Positions 1 to 6,910 are shown, numbered from the stretch's first letter. The stretch: 11,406 nucleotides of DNA from Planctomycetota bacterium (GCA_030637065.1 DAOVVQ010000104.1:1-11406); one strand, 5' to 3'. Numbers and translations: made by a program. Notes: generated by a model not told the origin, from the letters alone.

Positions 1-2
1 TA

Positions 3-359
3 TTCACTGGCCCTAATAATGCCCCCAATATTATTGAGGGTGTAAGAGTATATTGTCCCCCAAAACCCAGAAAAGTCAAACGTGTGTGCAAGGCCTTATT
101 TCGCTGTAGGGGTGCTGAGATTATGGCAAGCAATCGCAAATTCCCATGTCTTCTTGGTAGAGATGTTTTGCAAAAGTTGAGCTTGGGATACTGTAAGACC
201 TCAGAATTATTGTTTCTTTCAAAGCGACATAACGATTACAAGCAGGCATTGAGCCCAATCTTTATTCCTCCACCACCCCCTCCTCCTTCCACGTCGACAG
301 GCACATGGATTGATGGTACAAGAACCATTGATGATATTGCAATTATCGATCACGATTGA
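3..359 (+). CDS. 3' end of a gene entering from the left; possible retropepsin-like aspartic protease tail
   Basis: The frame is open from the first bases of the window to a TGA at 357-359, giving 118 residues with no start codon needed inside, so I read it as the C-terminal part of a longer gene. An internal GTG at 84 or ATG at 123 is possible but neither has a good ribosome binding site. The segment encoded by 141-179 reads FPCLLGRDVLQKL. It resembles the C-terminal hydrophobic-Gly-Arg-Asp motif of retropepsin-type aspartic proteases (clan AA). The catalytic D-[ST]-G motif would lie to the left of the window. The tail then has a run of seven prolines, a short Ser/Thr stretch and an acidic, Ile/Asp-rich end. 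The family call rests on one motif and is weak; that this is a coding tail is more likely than not. No T-rich terminator follows. Confidence 0.45.
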   Translation, partial: FTGPNNAPNIIEGVRVYCPPKPRKVKRVCKALFRCRGAEIMASNRKFPCLLGRDVLQKLSLGYCKTSELLFLSKRHNDYKQALSPIFIPPPPPPPSTSTGTWIDGTRTIDDIAIIDHD

Positions 360-547
360 TTGGCAGTAGAGTTTTTGAGTTTATAAAAAGGGGCAGTTTT
401 GTCAGTCATCAAGACTGAATCCTATGGCACGATAAAAAACGCAAAAACAGAGATTGAACTGTGCCAGAACAGGTTGAGATAACTCACAAAAGCAGAACAC
501 ACGCGCGAGGCAACAAAAACAATCAAACATCCACTTGCTCCGAACTG

Positions 548-575
548 AGGAAACTAGGGACAGTCACCTATTTAG
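548..575. repeat. Dispersed element copy (AGGAAACTAGGGA followed by a GACAGTCACC core)
   Basis: The 13-mer AGGAAACTAGGGA at 548-560 occurs again at 8923-8935, 8.4 kb away. Here it runs into ACAGTCACCTATTT; there it runs into a GGGGTCAGGAC core. Short GTCACC/GTCAGG-core sequences like these resemble the REP-like palindromes spread by IS200/RAYT-type transposases. That family link is my inference. Confidence 0.4.
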
Positions 576-835
576 CTGATCCCACACCCTCCAACCCAAC
601 AATCCTCGCCCCAGCCCTACCATACCACCAAACCACATCCTCACCCCAGCCCCACTACGAACAGGCCATTTCACAATCAACAATCAATTTTCCCAAACAA
701 ACCCTCACCAATACAAAATAGTAACCAGTAAATAGTAAACTGTAAATAGAAAATAGCAAATTAAAACCCCGCCAGCCCCACCCTTCGACATTCGATAATT
801 CCCTGTCGCGGCGAAGCGGAGCGAAGACGGACCCC

Positions 836-866
836 TGCTTCTTTAATTCTATGCTTCTTTAATTCT
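836..866. repeat. 15-bp direct repeat in tandem
   Basis: TGCTTCTTTAATTCT occurs exactly at 836-850 and again at 852-866, with a one-base spacer. It sits in pyrimidine-rich non-coding DNA and no function is evident. Confidence 0.75.
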
Positions 867-949
867 CTACTCCTGTTTTTTCTCCGTGCCCTTCACTTTC
901 TTCATGGTAAAAAAAATCCAGTAAAATCCCGTTAATCCCGTCTAAAATT

Positions 950-987
950 CTTTTTCCCTCCGTGTCCTCTGTGCCCTCTGTGGCTAA
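950..987. repeat. CTCTGTG-type dispersed repeat, copy 1
   Basis: This pyrimidine-rich stretch contains consecutive CCTCCGTG, CCTCTGTG and CCTCTGTGG units and ends in CCTCTGTGGCTAA (975-987). The last 13 bases recur exactly at 1249-1261. Similar phrases occur in the intergenic DNA of many environmental bacteria. They do not code here. Confidence 0.55.
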
Positions 988-1199
988 TATCCACTGCCGT
1001 TTTTGGCGATTTATTAGTATACCGAACACGTCCACATAGCATAGATTGCGCTATAACTATCTTGCTACGGGCCAAAAAAATAAAAAAATTTTACTCCTTA
1101 CCACATAAGCACTTAGCGATTTCAGCCCCAAAAAAAATGGTCGATTTTCGCATGAAACGCGCAAGTTTGTGCAATGGTAGAGGGACAGGTTTTTTTCAA

Positions 1200-1262
1200 A
1201 CCGCGGATTACACGGAGAATGGCAGTAAGAATTGTCGAATCTCTGAGGCCTCTGTGGCTAAG
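1200..1262. repeat. CTCTGTG-type dispersed repeat, copy 2
   Basis: The segment begins ACCGCGGATTACACGGAG and ends CCTCTGTGGCTAA (1249-1261), the same 13-mer as at 975-987. The ACACGGAG part is complementary to the CTCCGTGT part of copy 1, so the two copies could partly pair as well as match directly. It lies immediately upstream of the HNH-AP2 gene. Confidence 0.5.
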
Positions 1263-1311
1263 AATTTTGTCTTAGTATTTTTGCTTTTATATTGAGGGTG
1301 GAGAAGGGGAT

Positions 1312-1962
1312 TTGGGCGAGGACAGATGTCAATACTGTGCTTATGCAGTCTCTGCTCGGGGAACAGTCTGGCCTTCGCTTGTCTGCGAGAACCTGGCGGG
1401 CTTTGCAGGTCTCTGGCGGCTGGTCGATTTCGACGGAGTCTGCGAAAATTTCGTCCCCCTCAATGAGGGCCTTCTCGGCATCCAGGACGGGATCGGCTAC
1501 ATTCCGCTTACGCAGGGCCAGGTCGCCCTCGTCACCCCAGCCGACTACCCAGGCCTGATAAGGTACAAATGGTGTGCAATCAAGAGCCCCCATACATTTT
1601 ACGCCTTAGCAAAGGTTAATGGCCACCGTACGCCCATGCACCGTTTCGTCATGAATCCACGCAGCACAATGGTCGTAGACCACATCAACCACAACGGCCT
1701 CGACAACCGCAGAACCAACCTGCGAATATGCACAAACGCACAAAATTCAAGAAACAGCCGACCAGTCAGGCAAAAAAAAGTGAAGTACAAGGGGGTGACT
1801 TTCGTTAAGACCAGTAAAAGATTTCGAGCAAGCATCCGGCACAAAAAAAAGTCAAAGAGTATCGGCTACTTCGACAATGAGGTCGCGGCTGCGGAGGCAT
1901 ACGACGAGAAGGCAAAAGAACTGTTTGGTGAATATGCGTATCTGAACTTCCCGGAAACGTAG
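1312..1962 (+). CDS. HNH endonuclease with N-terminal Cys4 module and C-terminal AP2 domain
   Basis: 216 residues in three parts. Residues 6-44 carry four cysteines (C6, C9, C25, C44) that could bind zinc. Residues 60-140 hold an HNH nuclease core with H110, the D123-H124 pair and the asparagines N128, N132 and N136 of the typical VVDHINHNGLDNRRTNLR segment. Residues 158-214 form an AP2-type DNA-binding domain (YKGV start, IGYFDNEVAAAEAYD, then LNFPE). HNH-AP2 proteins are usually mobile, homing-type endonucleases that cut double-stranded DNA. The start is a TTG at 1312 preceded by a purine-rich GGAGAAGGGGA (1300-1310), very close to the start. I chose it because the cysteine module starts right after it and no in-frame ATG precedes that module. 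The gene stands alone between repeat-rich DNA and ahcY; I see no intron or intein that would carry it. The family call is solid, the exact start less so. Confidence 0.85.
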   Translation: MGEDRCQYCAYAVSARGTVWPSLVCENLAGFAGLWRLVDFDGVCENFVPLNEGLLGIQDGIGYIPLTQGQVALVTPADYPGLIRYKWCAIKSPHTFYALAKVNGHRTPMHRFVMNPRSTMVVDHINHNGLDNRRTNLRICTNAQNSRNSRPVRQKKVKYKGVTFVKTSKRFRASIRHKKKSKSIGYFDNEVAAAEAYDEKAKELFGEYAYLNFPET

Positions 1963-1980
1963 GGTGCGATTCTTCGCACC
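1963..1980 (+). repeat. Hairpin directly after the HNH-AP2 stop codon
   Basis: GGTGCGA (1963-1969) pairs with TCGCACC (1974-1980) across a TTCT loop, a perfect 7-bp stem starting one base after the TAG. No T-run follows, so it is not a standard intrinsic terminator. It may be a dispersed palindrome or an mRNA 3'-end stabiliser. Confidence 0.6.
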
Positions 1981-2019
1981 ACTTATACTCGCCAGCCAGG
2001 AATTTGACTTTATTTTTTA

Positions 2020-2048
2020 TTGCAAAACAGACGAATTGCTTCTACACT
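2020..2048 (+). promoter_or_regulatory. Weak candidate promoter for ahcY
   Basis: TTGCAA (2020-2025) and TACACT (2043-2048) are separated by 17 bases and each match the sigma70-type consensus at four of six positions. A better -35 box, TTGACT at 2004-2009, lacks a matching -10 at the right distance. The start site would fall about 25 bases before the ahcY ATG. The call rests on spacing and partial matches only. Confidence 0.25.
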
Positions 2049-2081
2049 GCGCTTTTAACCGACTTTTTGAAAGGTATACAA

Positions 2082-3530
2082 ATGGAAACGGCACAAAATA
2101 CGGAAAATACGGTCCAGAAATGCGACCTCTCTCTGTCCCTCAAGATAGCTGACATCAGCCTGGCCGAATGGGGCCGTAAGGAAATGCAGTTAGCTGAGAA
2201 CGAGATGCCCGGCCTGATGGCCACGCGGGCAAAATACGGCCCCGATCAGCCCCTCAAGGGCCTCAAGATCATGGGCAGCCTGCACATGACCATCCAGACG
2301 GCAATGCTCATTGAGACGCTCGAGGCCCTCGGCGCCGACGTCCGCTGGGCTTCCTGCAACATATTCAGCACCCAGGACCACGCCGCAGCCGCAATCGCCG
2401 CCAAAGGCACCACTCCCGTATTCGCATGGAAAGGCGAGACGCTCGAAGAGTACTGGTGGTGTACCGAGCAGGCCCTGACCTGGCCGGACGGCTCCGGACC
2501 GGATATGATCGTAGACGACGGCGGCGACGCAACGCTATTCGTCGTTCACGGCGCCAAGGCCGAAAAGAACCCCGCCCTGCTCGACGAACCCACAGACAAC
2601 CGCGAGTTCCAGATCATCATCGACCGCCTCAGGCTCAGCCTCGAATCCAGCAAGGACAGATGGACCAAAGTCGCCGCCAACATCCGAGGCATCTCCGAAG
2701 AGACCACCACCGGCGTTCACCGGCTCTACCAGATGGCCCAGGCGGGCGAATTGCCCTTTGCCGCAATAAACGTAAACGACTCCGTAACCAAATCCAAGTT
2801 CGACAACCTCTACGGCTGTCGCGAATCGCTCGCAGACGGCATCAAACGGGCAACCGACGTAATGGTCTCCGGCAAGGTAGTCGTAGTAGGCGGCTATGGC
2901 GACGTCGGAAAAGGCTGCGCACAGTCGATGAGAGGCCTCGGCGCCCGCGTCCTGATCACCGAGATCGACCCGATCTGCGCACTCCAGGCCGTCATGGAAG
3001 GCTACGAAGTAACCACAATGGACGCCGCCGCACCCCAAGGCGACATCTTCGTCACCGCGACCGGATGTTGCGACATCATAACCGGCGAGCACCTCGAAAA
3101 AATGAAAAACGAGGCCATCGTCTGCAACATTGGCCACTTCGACAGCGAGATAGACACAAACTACCTCCACACAAACGACGGATGCAAAATGGAAACCATC
3201 AAACCACAAGTCGACAAATGGACCCTAAACTCCGGCAGAAGCATACTCCTCCTCGCAGAAGGCAGATTAGTAAACCTCGGATGCGCAACAGGCCACCCCA
3301 GCTTCGTAATGTCAAATTCCTTTACGAATCAAGTGCTCGCCCAGATCATGATCGCCAAAGAGGACCTTGAGCCTGACGTCTACACATTGCCGAAAAAACT
3401 CGACGAAGAGGTTGCGATGCTGCATCTGGACAGGCTCGGCGCGAAACTGACAAAACTGACCGATACCCAGGCGGGCTACTTAGGCGTCCCGGTAGACGGA
3501 CCATTCAAACCGGAGCACTACAGATACTAA
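2082..3530 (+). CDS. ahcY: S-adenosylhomocysteine hydrolase
   Basis: A cytosolic NAD-dependent enzyme that splits S-adenosylhomocysteine into homocysteine and adenosine, removing the inhibitory by-product of methyltransferases. The 482 residues match the long bacterial form and include the extra segment around residues 175-210. Visible signatures are GSLHMT (65-70), CNIFSTQDH (92-100), the active-site run SVTKSKFDNLYGC (234-246), where K237 and D241 correspond to human K186 and D190, the NAD-binding GGYGDVG (270-276), and the C-terminal KPEHYRY (476-482). The ATG at 2082 has GAAAGG (2069-2074) seven bases upstream. An in-frame TTG at 2004 is possible but adds a non-conserved stretch. The gene appears monocistronic and works with metK, 2 kb downstream, in the methyl cycle. 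Oddity: from about 3060 to 3320 almost every third codon position is C or A, unlike the rest of the gene. Confidence 0.97.
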   Translation: METAQNTENTVQKCDLSLSLKIADISLAEWGRKEMQLAENEMPGLMATRAKYGPDQPLKGLKIMGSLHMTIQTAMLIETLEALGADVRWASCNIFSTQDHAAAAIAAKGTTPVFAWKGETLEEYWWCTEQALTWPDGSGPDMIVDDGGDATLFVVHGAKAEKNPALLDEPTDNREFQIIIDRLRLSLESSKDRWTKVAANIRGISEETTTGVHRLYQMAQAGELPFAAINVNDSVTKSKFDNLYGCRESLADGIKRATDVMVSGKVVVVGGYGDVGKGCAQSMRGLGARVLITEIDPICALQAVMEGYEVTTMDAAAPQGDIFVTATGCCDIITGEHLEKMKNEAIVCNIGHFDSEIDTNYLHTNDGCKMETIKPQVDKWTLNSGRSILLLAEGRLVNLGCATGHPSFVMSNSFTNQVLAQIMIAKEDLEPDVYTLPKKLDEEVAMLHLDRLGAKLTKLTDTQAGYLGVPVDGPFKPEHYRY

Positions 3531-3566
3531 TCCGATCCGACTGAATGATGCGGCTGTTGAATACAG

Positions 3567-3642
3567 GACGGGGGATCCCGGCGGAACCATCCACCTAACG
3601 ATTTGACGGGGGATCCCGGCGGAACCATCTACCTAACGATTT
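3567..3642. repeat. Tandem 38-bp direct repeat, two copies
   Basis: Copies at 3567-3604 and 3605-3642 are head to tail and differ at one base (C at 3592, T at 3630). Each begins GACGGGGGATCCCGGCGGAA and contains the palindrome GGGATCCC. They start 36 bases after the ahcY stop codon. Such a recent-looking duplication could come from replication slippage. Confidence 0.9.
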
Positions 3643-3681
3643 GCGGATAGCTCCTGCTAAAGATTTGCGGATGGCTCCTGC
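3638..3681. repeat. 20-bp direct repeat, 24-bp period
   Basis: GATTTGCGGATAGCTCCTGC (3638-3657) and GATTTGCGGATGGCTCCTGC (3662-3681) differ at one base. The first copy overlaps the end of the 38-bp repeat, whose last bases also read CGATTT, so the two repeat sets share a junction. Confidence 0.85.
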
Positions 3682-3728
3682 AATTTGACGGCTGATAAAG
3701 CCTACTTCCGCGGTCCGACAATGGGGGG

Positions 3729-3772
3729 TTGCCTCTCCTGGCCGTACATTTTGCCTCTCCTGAACCGTGCAT
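3729..3772. repeat. 22-bp degenerate direct repeat, two copies
   Basis: TTGCCTCTCCTG occurs at 3729-3740 and 3751-3762; each copy continues into a similar CCGTACAT or CCGTGCAT. With the two sets before it, this makes three independent short tandem duplications within about 210 bases. Confidence 0.7.
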
Positions 3773-3788
3773 AAAGAGCTTTATGGCT

Positions 3789-3913
3789 GGATTATAATAA
3801 TTTTAGTTAATTCGAGCCGATGAACGGTGTATTCATCATGGGTTTTATTTGAAAGGATTCATGATGAATATGGTTTTTCTCGTGGATCGATCGGCTCTTA
3901 TTAACTGTAATCC
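3789..3913 (+). repeat. Large nested inverted repeat; candidate structured RNA
   Basis: Three tiers of pairing share one centre. The outer arms are GGATTA (3789-3794) with TAATCC (3908-3913). The middle arms are 3805-3821 with 3890-3906, 15 of 17 bases complementary around a TC/TT mismatch. The inner arms are TATTCATCATG (3830-3840) with CATGATGAATA (3860-3870), a perfect 11-bp stem closing a 19-base loop. A consensus -10 box, TATAAT (3793-3798), would place a transcript start near 3805, the first base of the middle arm, but I find no good -35. No T-run follows. It could be a small RNA, a protein-binding site or a small non-autonomous mobile element. The pairing is certain; the role is not known. 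Confidence 0.6.
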
Positions 3914-4127
3914 ATATTAGCTGCAAATCAGGTCATCCAGCGGGGTGAATTCGCCGATATACTGCCGAGGCCCCAGCGGGGGCGTTTCGCCGAAAATGCG
4001 GGAAAACAGCTTTGAAACGCAAACAAAAGCAGAAAAGCAGCCTTGAAAAGCAAACATAATCGGCCAAAATGCAGTATCGTAGGTAACATAACTGGTATCG
4101 CTGGCGGGTTGAGGCGAGTTTATGCTC
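3914..4127. other. Non-coding remainder of the ahcY-DUF547 gap
   Basis: Reading frames exist here on the - strand, but none has a ribosome binding site or a recognisable domain, and they run into the promoter region of the + strand gene. I see no other structure. Confidence 0.4.
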
Positions 4128-4156
4128 TGGAAAAATCGGCGTGGGCAAGGTATAAT
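4128..4156 (+). promoter_or_regulatory. Candidate sigma70-type promoter for the DUF547 gene
   Basis: A perfect -10 box, TATAAT (4151-4156), lies 17 bases after TGGAAA (4128-4133), which matches four of six -35 positions. Transcription would start near 4163, leaving a ~48-base leader before the ATG at 4211. Confidence 0.5.
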
Positions 4157-4210
4157 CTTTATAATTATAAACATAGTTAGCTTTCTTAAATAACAGGTTT
4201 TAGTAATTAT

Positions 4211-5269
4211 ATGTCGAAATTGCGGACAATTGCCTTAGCTATTATTGTTGTGGCTGCGCTGTGCACCTGCCTGATCGCCCGGGAGGATCCGAATGCCCCT
4301 GCTCGCGAGGCATCGACGGTTCTTGGCCCTCAGACTGCGGCTGCGGAGAGCAGTGATGGCGATAAACCACTGCCCACAGCGGCGCCAGCCCAGGCAAAAG
4401 GCAGCGAAGAGCCCTCTAACGACCCTAATCAGGCTGTGAAGAGCCAGCCGGCTCAGGGCAAGGATCCCAAGTCGCAGGTCGCGGACAAGCCGACAGCGCC
4501 GCCGCTGTATCCGAAAACCGCCTTTGTCCTCAAGACATACGTCGACGCGGACGGGCAGGTTGACTACGAGAAGCTTCGCAGAATGAGGCTCGGGCTCGTC
4601 GATGCCGTCAAGGAATACAGCGGCACAAAGGCAATCGAGATCATGGCAATGTCGCGTAATGAAAGGATCGCGTTCTGGATCAACGCGCACAATATCTTCA
4701 CTCTCAAGCTCATTATCGACGAGTATCCAATCGTTCCAAGGGCATGGACGAGCATTTTCTATCCCAAAAACAGCATAATGCAACTCACCGAAGGGCGTGA
4801 CAAAGAATTCTTCAGCGTCCAGGGACTTGAATACACGCTGAGAGAGATCGAGACGGATCTCCATAGCCGCTTTTCAGATCCGAGGATATGCTTTGCCCTC
4901 TCGTATGCATCGCGCGGAGGGGGCATCCTGCGAAACGAGCCATATTATCCCGACAAGCTTGACCAGCAACTCGATGAGCAGGTTGTCAAATTTCTCTCCG
5001 GTCAGCACGGTATTAAAGTTGACGCCGAGAAGCAGATTATATCCCTATCGAACGTCTTTAACATGAACAAGGCCCTGTTTGCCAGATCGAAATATGCGTC
5101 GATCAAGAAATTCCGGCACTGGAAACAGCCGTACTTCCTCGCAGCGCTGAACTTCATCGCGCAATACGCACCCACGGACTACAGCGTCTATTTCAACACT
5201 AATGATTACACGATAAAGTACCTTCAGTACGATTGGCACCTGAACGAACAATACAATTCAGGTCGCTAA
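4211..5269 (+). CDS. Exported DUF547-domain protein
   Basis: 352 residues. Residues 1-23 look like a Sec signal or membrane anchor (basic MSKLR start, then a hydrophobic run). The cysteines at 18 and 20 do not fit a lipobox. Residues 25-100 are a Pro/Ala/Gln/Lys-rich linker of low complexity. The rest matches DUF547: ERIAFWINAHNIFTLKLIID (151-170), DPRICFALSYASRGGGILRN (223-242), LDQQLDEQVVKFL (250-262) and IKYLQYDWHLN (335-345). The biochemical role of DUF547 is not established. Oddity: the family usually has a Cys-Pro-rich motif (CAS.GCP-like) where this protein has SYASRGGG, so those cysteines are missing. The start ATG has only a weak upstream AGG. The gene appears to be its own transcription unit, between the repeat region and metK. 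The family call is confident, the function unknown. Confidence 0.85.
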   Translation: MSKLRTIALAIIVVAALCTCLIAREDPNAPAREASTVLGPQTAAAESSDGDKPLPTAAPAQAKGSEEPSNDPNQAVKSQPAQGKDPKSQVADKPTAPPLYPKTAFVLKTYVDADGQVDYEKLRRMRLGLVDAVKEYSGTKAIEIMAMSRNERIAFWINAHNIFTLKLIIDEYPIVPRAWTSIFYPKNSIMQLTEGRDKEFFSVQGLEYTLREIETDLHSRFSDPRICFALSYASRGGGILRNEPYYPDKLDQQLDEQVVKFLSGQHGIKVDAEKQIISLSNVFNMNKALFARSKYASIKKFRHWKQPYFLAALNFIAQYAPTDYSVYFNTNDYTIKYLQYDWHLNEQYNSGR

Positions 5270-5295
5270 TGGCCCCGGGAGATTACTAATGGTTC

Positions 5296-5349
5296 CCCTG
5301 AAAAACAGGGTGTATTCCGTTGCCAGGTTTGTTTTTGTTCCAAAAACAA
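5296..5349 (+). repeat. Two hairpins after the DUF547 gene
   Basis: CCCTG (5296-5300) pairs with CAGGG (5306-5310) over an A5 loop. A 9-bp stem pairs 5329-5337 with 5341-5349 over a TTC loop. Neither is followed by a T-run, but the second is itself T-rich on one arm. They may end DUF547 transcription or fold in a leader. I could not match them to a SAM riboswitch core. Confidence 0.35.
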
Positions 5350-5421
5350 CGACCATAGCAAGGAGGTCATAGTTTTTCAGAGGTCTCTAATGGGTTTTTG
5401 ACAAATTAATGCCATTGCCTT

Positions 5422-5450
5422 TTGACTTGACGACCAAGTGTCGCTATAGT
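5422..5450 (+). promoter_or_regulatory. metK promoter
   Basis: TTGACT (5422-5427) and TATAGT (5445-5450) are separated by exactly 17 bases and each match the sigma70-type consensus at five of six positions. The transcript would start near 5457 with a ~57-base leader. AGAGGAG (5499-5505) then sits eight bases before the metK ATG. Confidence 0.7.
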
Positions 5451-5513
5451 GTGCGTTTCTATGTAATCGCAAATACGAACAAATAAGAAGATGATTTTAG
5501 AGGAGTATTTACA

Positions 5514-6731
5514 ATGCCAAGCAGATCGGTATGCAAGAGCCGCAAACACAACCATAACGGCTATCTGTTTACGAGCGAATCGGTGACGATGGGGCACCCG
5601 GACAAGGTTGCCGACCAGATATCCGACAGCGTTCTGGATGCGATGCTCGCACAGGACCCGACCAGCCGTGTTGCGTGTGAGACGATGGTGACGACGGGGC
5701 TGGTGGTTATTGCCGGCGAGATCACGTCCAAGGCGGTGGTGGATATTCCGGCCATCGCCCGACAGGCCATTCGCGACATTGGGTATAACGACCCGTCCAT
5801 CGGGTTCGATGGCGATGACTGTGCCGTGGTGGTCAGCCTTGATAAGCAGAGCCCGGATATCTCGCAGGGTGTAAGTGCTGGCGCAGGGCTGCACAAGCAG
5901 CAGGGAGCGGGCGACCAGGGATTGATGTTCGGATTTGCCTGCCGCGAGACGAAGGCGCTTATGCCGATGCCGATCTATCTGGCTCACGAGCTGACGGACC
6001 GCCTGGCGAAGATGCGGCAGTCGAAGAAGCTCAAGTGGCTCCGGCCCGACGGCAAGAGCCAGGTTACTGTCGAATACGGCAAGAACGGCAAGCCGCTTCG
6101 GATCCATACGGTTGTCATTTCGACTCAGCACGACCCGAGCGTTCGGCACAGCAGCCTGAAAAAGCAGATCATCGATAAGGTCATCATGCCTGTGCTGCCC
6201 AAGCGGCTGGTGGATAAGGACATTATCATCCACGTTAATCCGACGGGCAGATTTGTTGTCGGCGGGCCCAAGGGCGACTGCGGGCTTACGGGACGCAAGA
6301 TCATCGTCGATACTTATGGCGGACGCGGGAGCCACGGCGGCGGAGCGTTCAGCGGCAAGGACCCGACAAAGGTCGACCGCACGGCGAGCTATATGGCCCG
6401 CTATATTGCGAAGAATATCGTCGCGGCGAAGCTGGCTGACGCGTGCGAGATCCAGCTTTCATACGCGATCGGAGTAGCTCAGCCGATCTCGGTGCTGGTC
6501 GATACCGAGGGCACAGGCAAGATCGACGAGCTGCTAATTGAAAAAGTCATTAAAAAGATCTTCCCGCTGACGCCGAGGGGTATGATCGACCATCTGAAAC
6601 TCCGCAAGCCGATATACACCGAGACAGCCAGAAACGGCCACTTCGGAAGAAAGCTGCCGAGCTTTACGTGGGAAAAAACGGATATGGTAAAGAAGCTAAG
6701 AAAAGCCGCAGGCCTGAAAGCATTGAAGTAG
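5514..6731 (+). CDS. metK: S-adenosylmethionine synthetase (methionine adenosyltransferase)
   Basis: A cytosolic enzyme that makes S-adenosylmethionine from methionine and ATP, releasing phosphate and pyrophosphate. The 405 residues are close to the usual length, with a slightly longer basic N-terminus (residues 1-16). Visible signatures are FTSESVTMGHPDKVADQISD (19-38) with the GHPDK ATP-binding motif, GAGDQGLMFG (131-140), and GGGAFSGKDPTKVDRT (275-290), which holds the glycine-rich phosphate loop. The ATG at 5514 is supported by AGAGGAG eight bases upstream and a good promoter. The strong terminator after the stop codon shows a monocistronic unit. No SAM riboswitch is recognisable in the short leader, so control may be at the promoter. 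It forms the methyl cycle with ahcY upstream. Confidence 0.97.
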   Translation: MPSRSVCKSRKHNHNGYLFTSESVTMGHPDKVADQISDSVLDAMLAQDPTSRVACETMVTTGLVVIAGEITSKAVVDIPAIARQAIRDIGYNDPSIGFDGDDCAVVVSLDKQSPDISQGVSAGAGLHKQQGAGDQGLMFGFACRETKALMPMPIYLAHELTDRLAKMRQSKKLKWLRPDGKSQVTVEYGKNGKPLRIHTVVISTQHDPSVRHSSLKKQIIDKVIMPVLPKRLVDKDIIIHVNPTGRFVVGGPKGDCGLTGRKIIVDTYGGRGSHGGGAFSGKDPTKVDRTASYMARYIAKNIVAAKLADACEIQLSYAIGVAQPISVLVDTEGTGKIDELLIEKVIKKIFPLTPRGMIDHLKLRKPIYTETARNGHFGRKLPSFTWEKTDMVKKLRKAAGLKALK

Positions 6732-6761
6732 AACCAGACAGCCGGCCCAAAACAAAACCCC

Positions 6762-6793
6762 AAAGCCCCGCCCTAAAAAGCGGGGCTTTTTTT
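6762..6793 (+). terminator. Intrinsic terminator after metK
   Basis: AAAGCCCCGC (6762-6771) pairs perfectly with GCGGGGCTTT (6780-6789) across an eight-base loop, a 10-bp stem. A run of seven T (6787-6793) follows. It starts 30 bases after the metK stop codon. Confidence 0.95.
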
Positions 6794-6910
6794 GTGATTT
6801 GGATATCTCAGGCCAGCACACTTGACGTCGAGGTCTATTTTTCGGAACAACCAATTAACAAAACGGAAAAAGTATTGCGGCAGAGTCGAAAATATGTAGA
6901 ATTTGTAATT

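Larger units (their letters stand above)
360..1311. other. Long non-coding stretch with dispersed-repeat debris
   Basis: I see no credible gene in these ~950 bases. Bases 540-720 are strongly G-poor (C/A-rich) and the frame open there encodes only a low-complexity Pro/Thr/Gln protein. Bases 720-765 are A-rich with irregular copies of AGTAAA/AGTAAC. Other repeats are listed separately. A 6-bp hairpin (TCAGTC at 402-407, GACTGA at 413-418) follows the upstream gene but has no T-run. The texture suggests an accumulation of old repeat fragments rather than lost genes. Confidence 0.6.

Noticed and set aside
461..721. 86-codon + strand frame
   Set aside because: Low-complexity product from G-poor non-coding DNA; it crosses a copy of the dispersed element and has no ribosome binding site.
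1062..1295. 77-codon + strand frame before the HNH gene
   Set aside because: It translates repeat sequence (ACCGCGGATTACACGGAG and CCTCTGTGGCTAA) and has no coding signature.
1963..2081. SAH riboswitch ahead of ahcY
   Set aside because: The only hairpin (1963-1980) lacks the conserved core and belongs to the end of the previous gene.
2426..3370. 314-codon frame inside ahcY
   Set aside because: An Arg-rich shadow of ahcY caused by its third-position bias; ahcY itself is unmistakable.
3917..4174. Reading frames on the - strand (85 and 71 codons)
   Set aside because: No ribosome binding site, no recognisable domain, and they overlap the promoter region of the DUF547 gene on the other strand.
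5270..5513. SAM riboswitch ahead of metK
   Set aside because: I looked for SAM-I and SAM-II type cores. The promoter lies only ~60 bases before the ATG, leaving no room for SAM-I, and no core motif is visible.
6668..6910. Longer N-terminus for the ion channel
   Set aside because: It would start inside metK and run through the metK terminator; its residues look unlike a channel.
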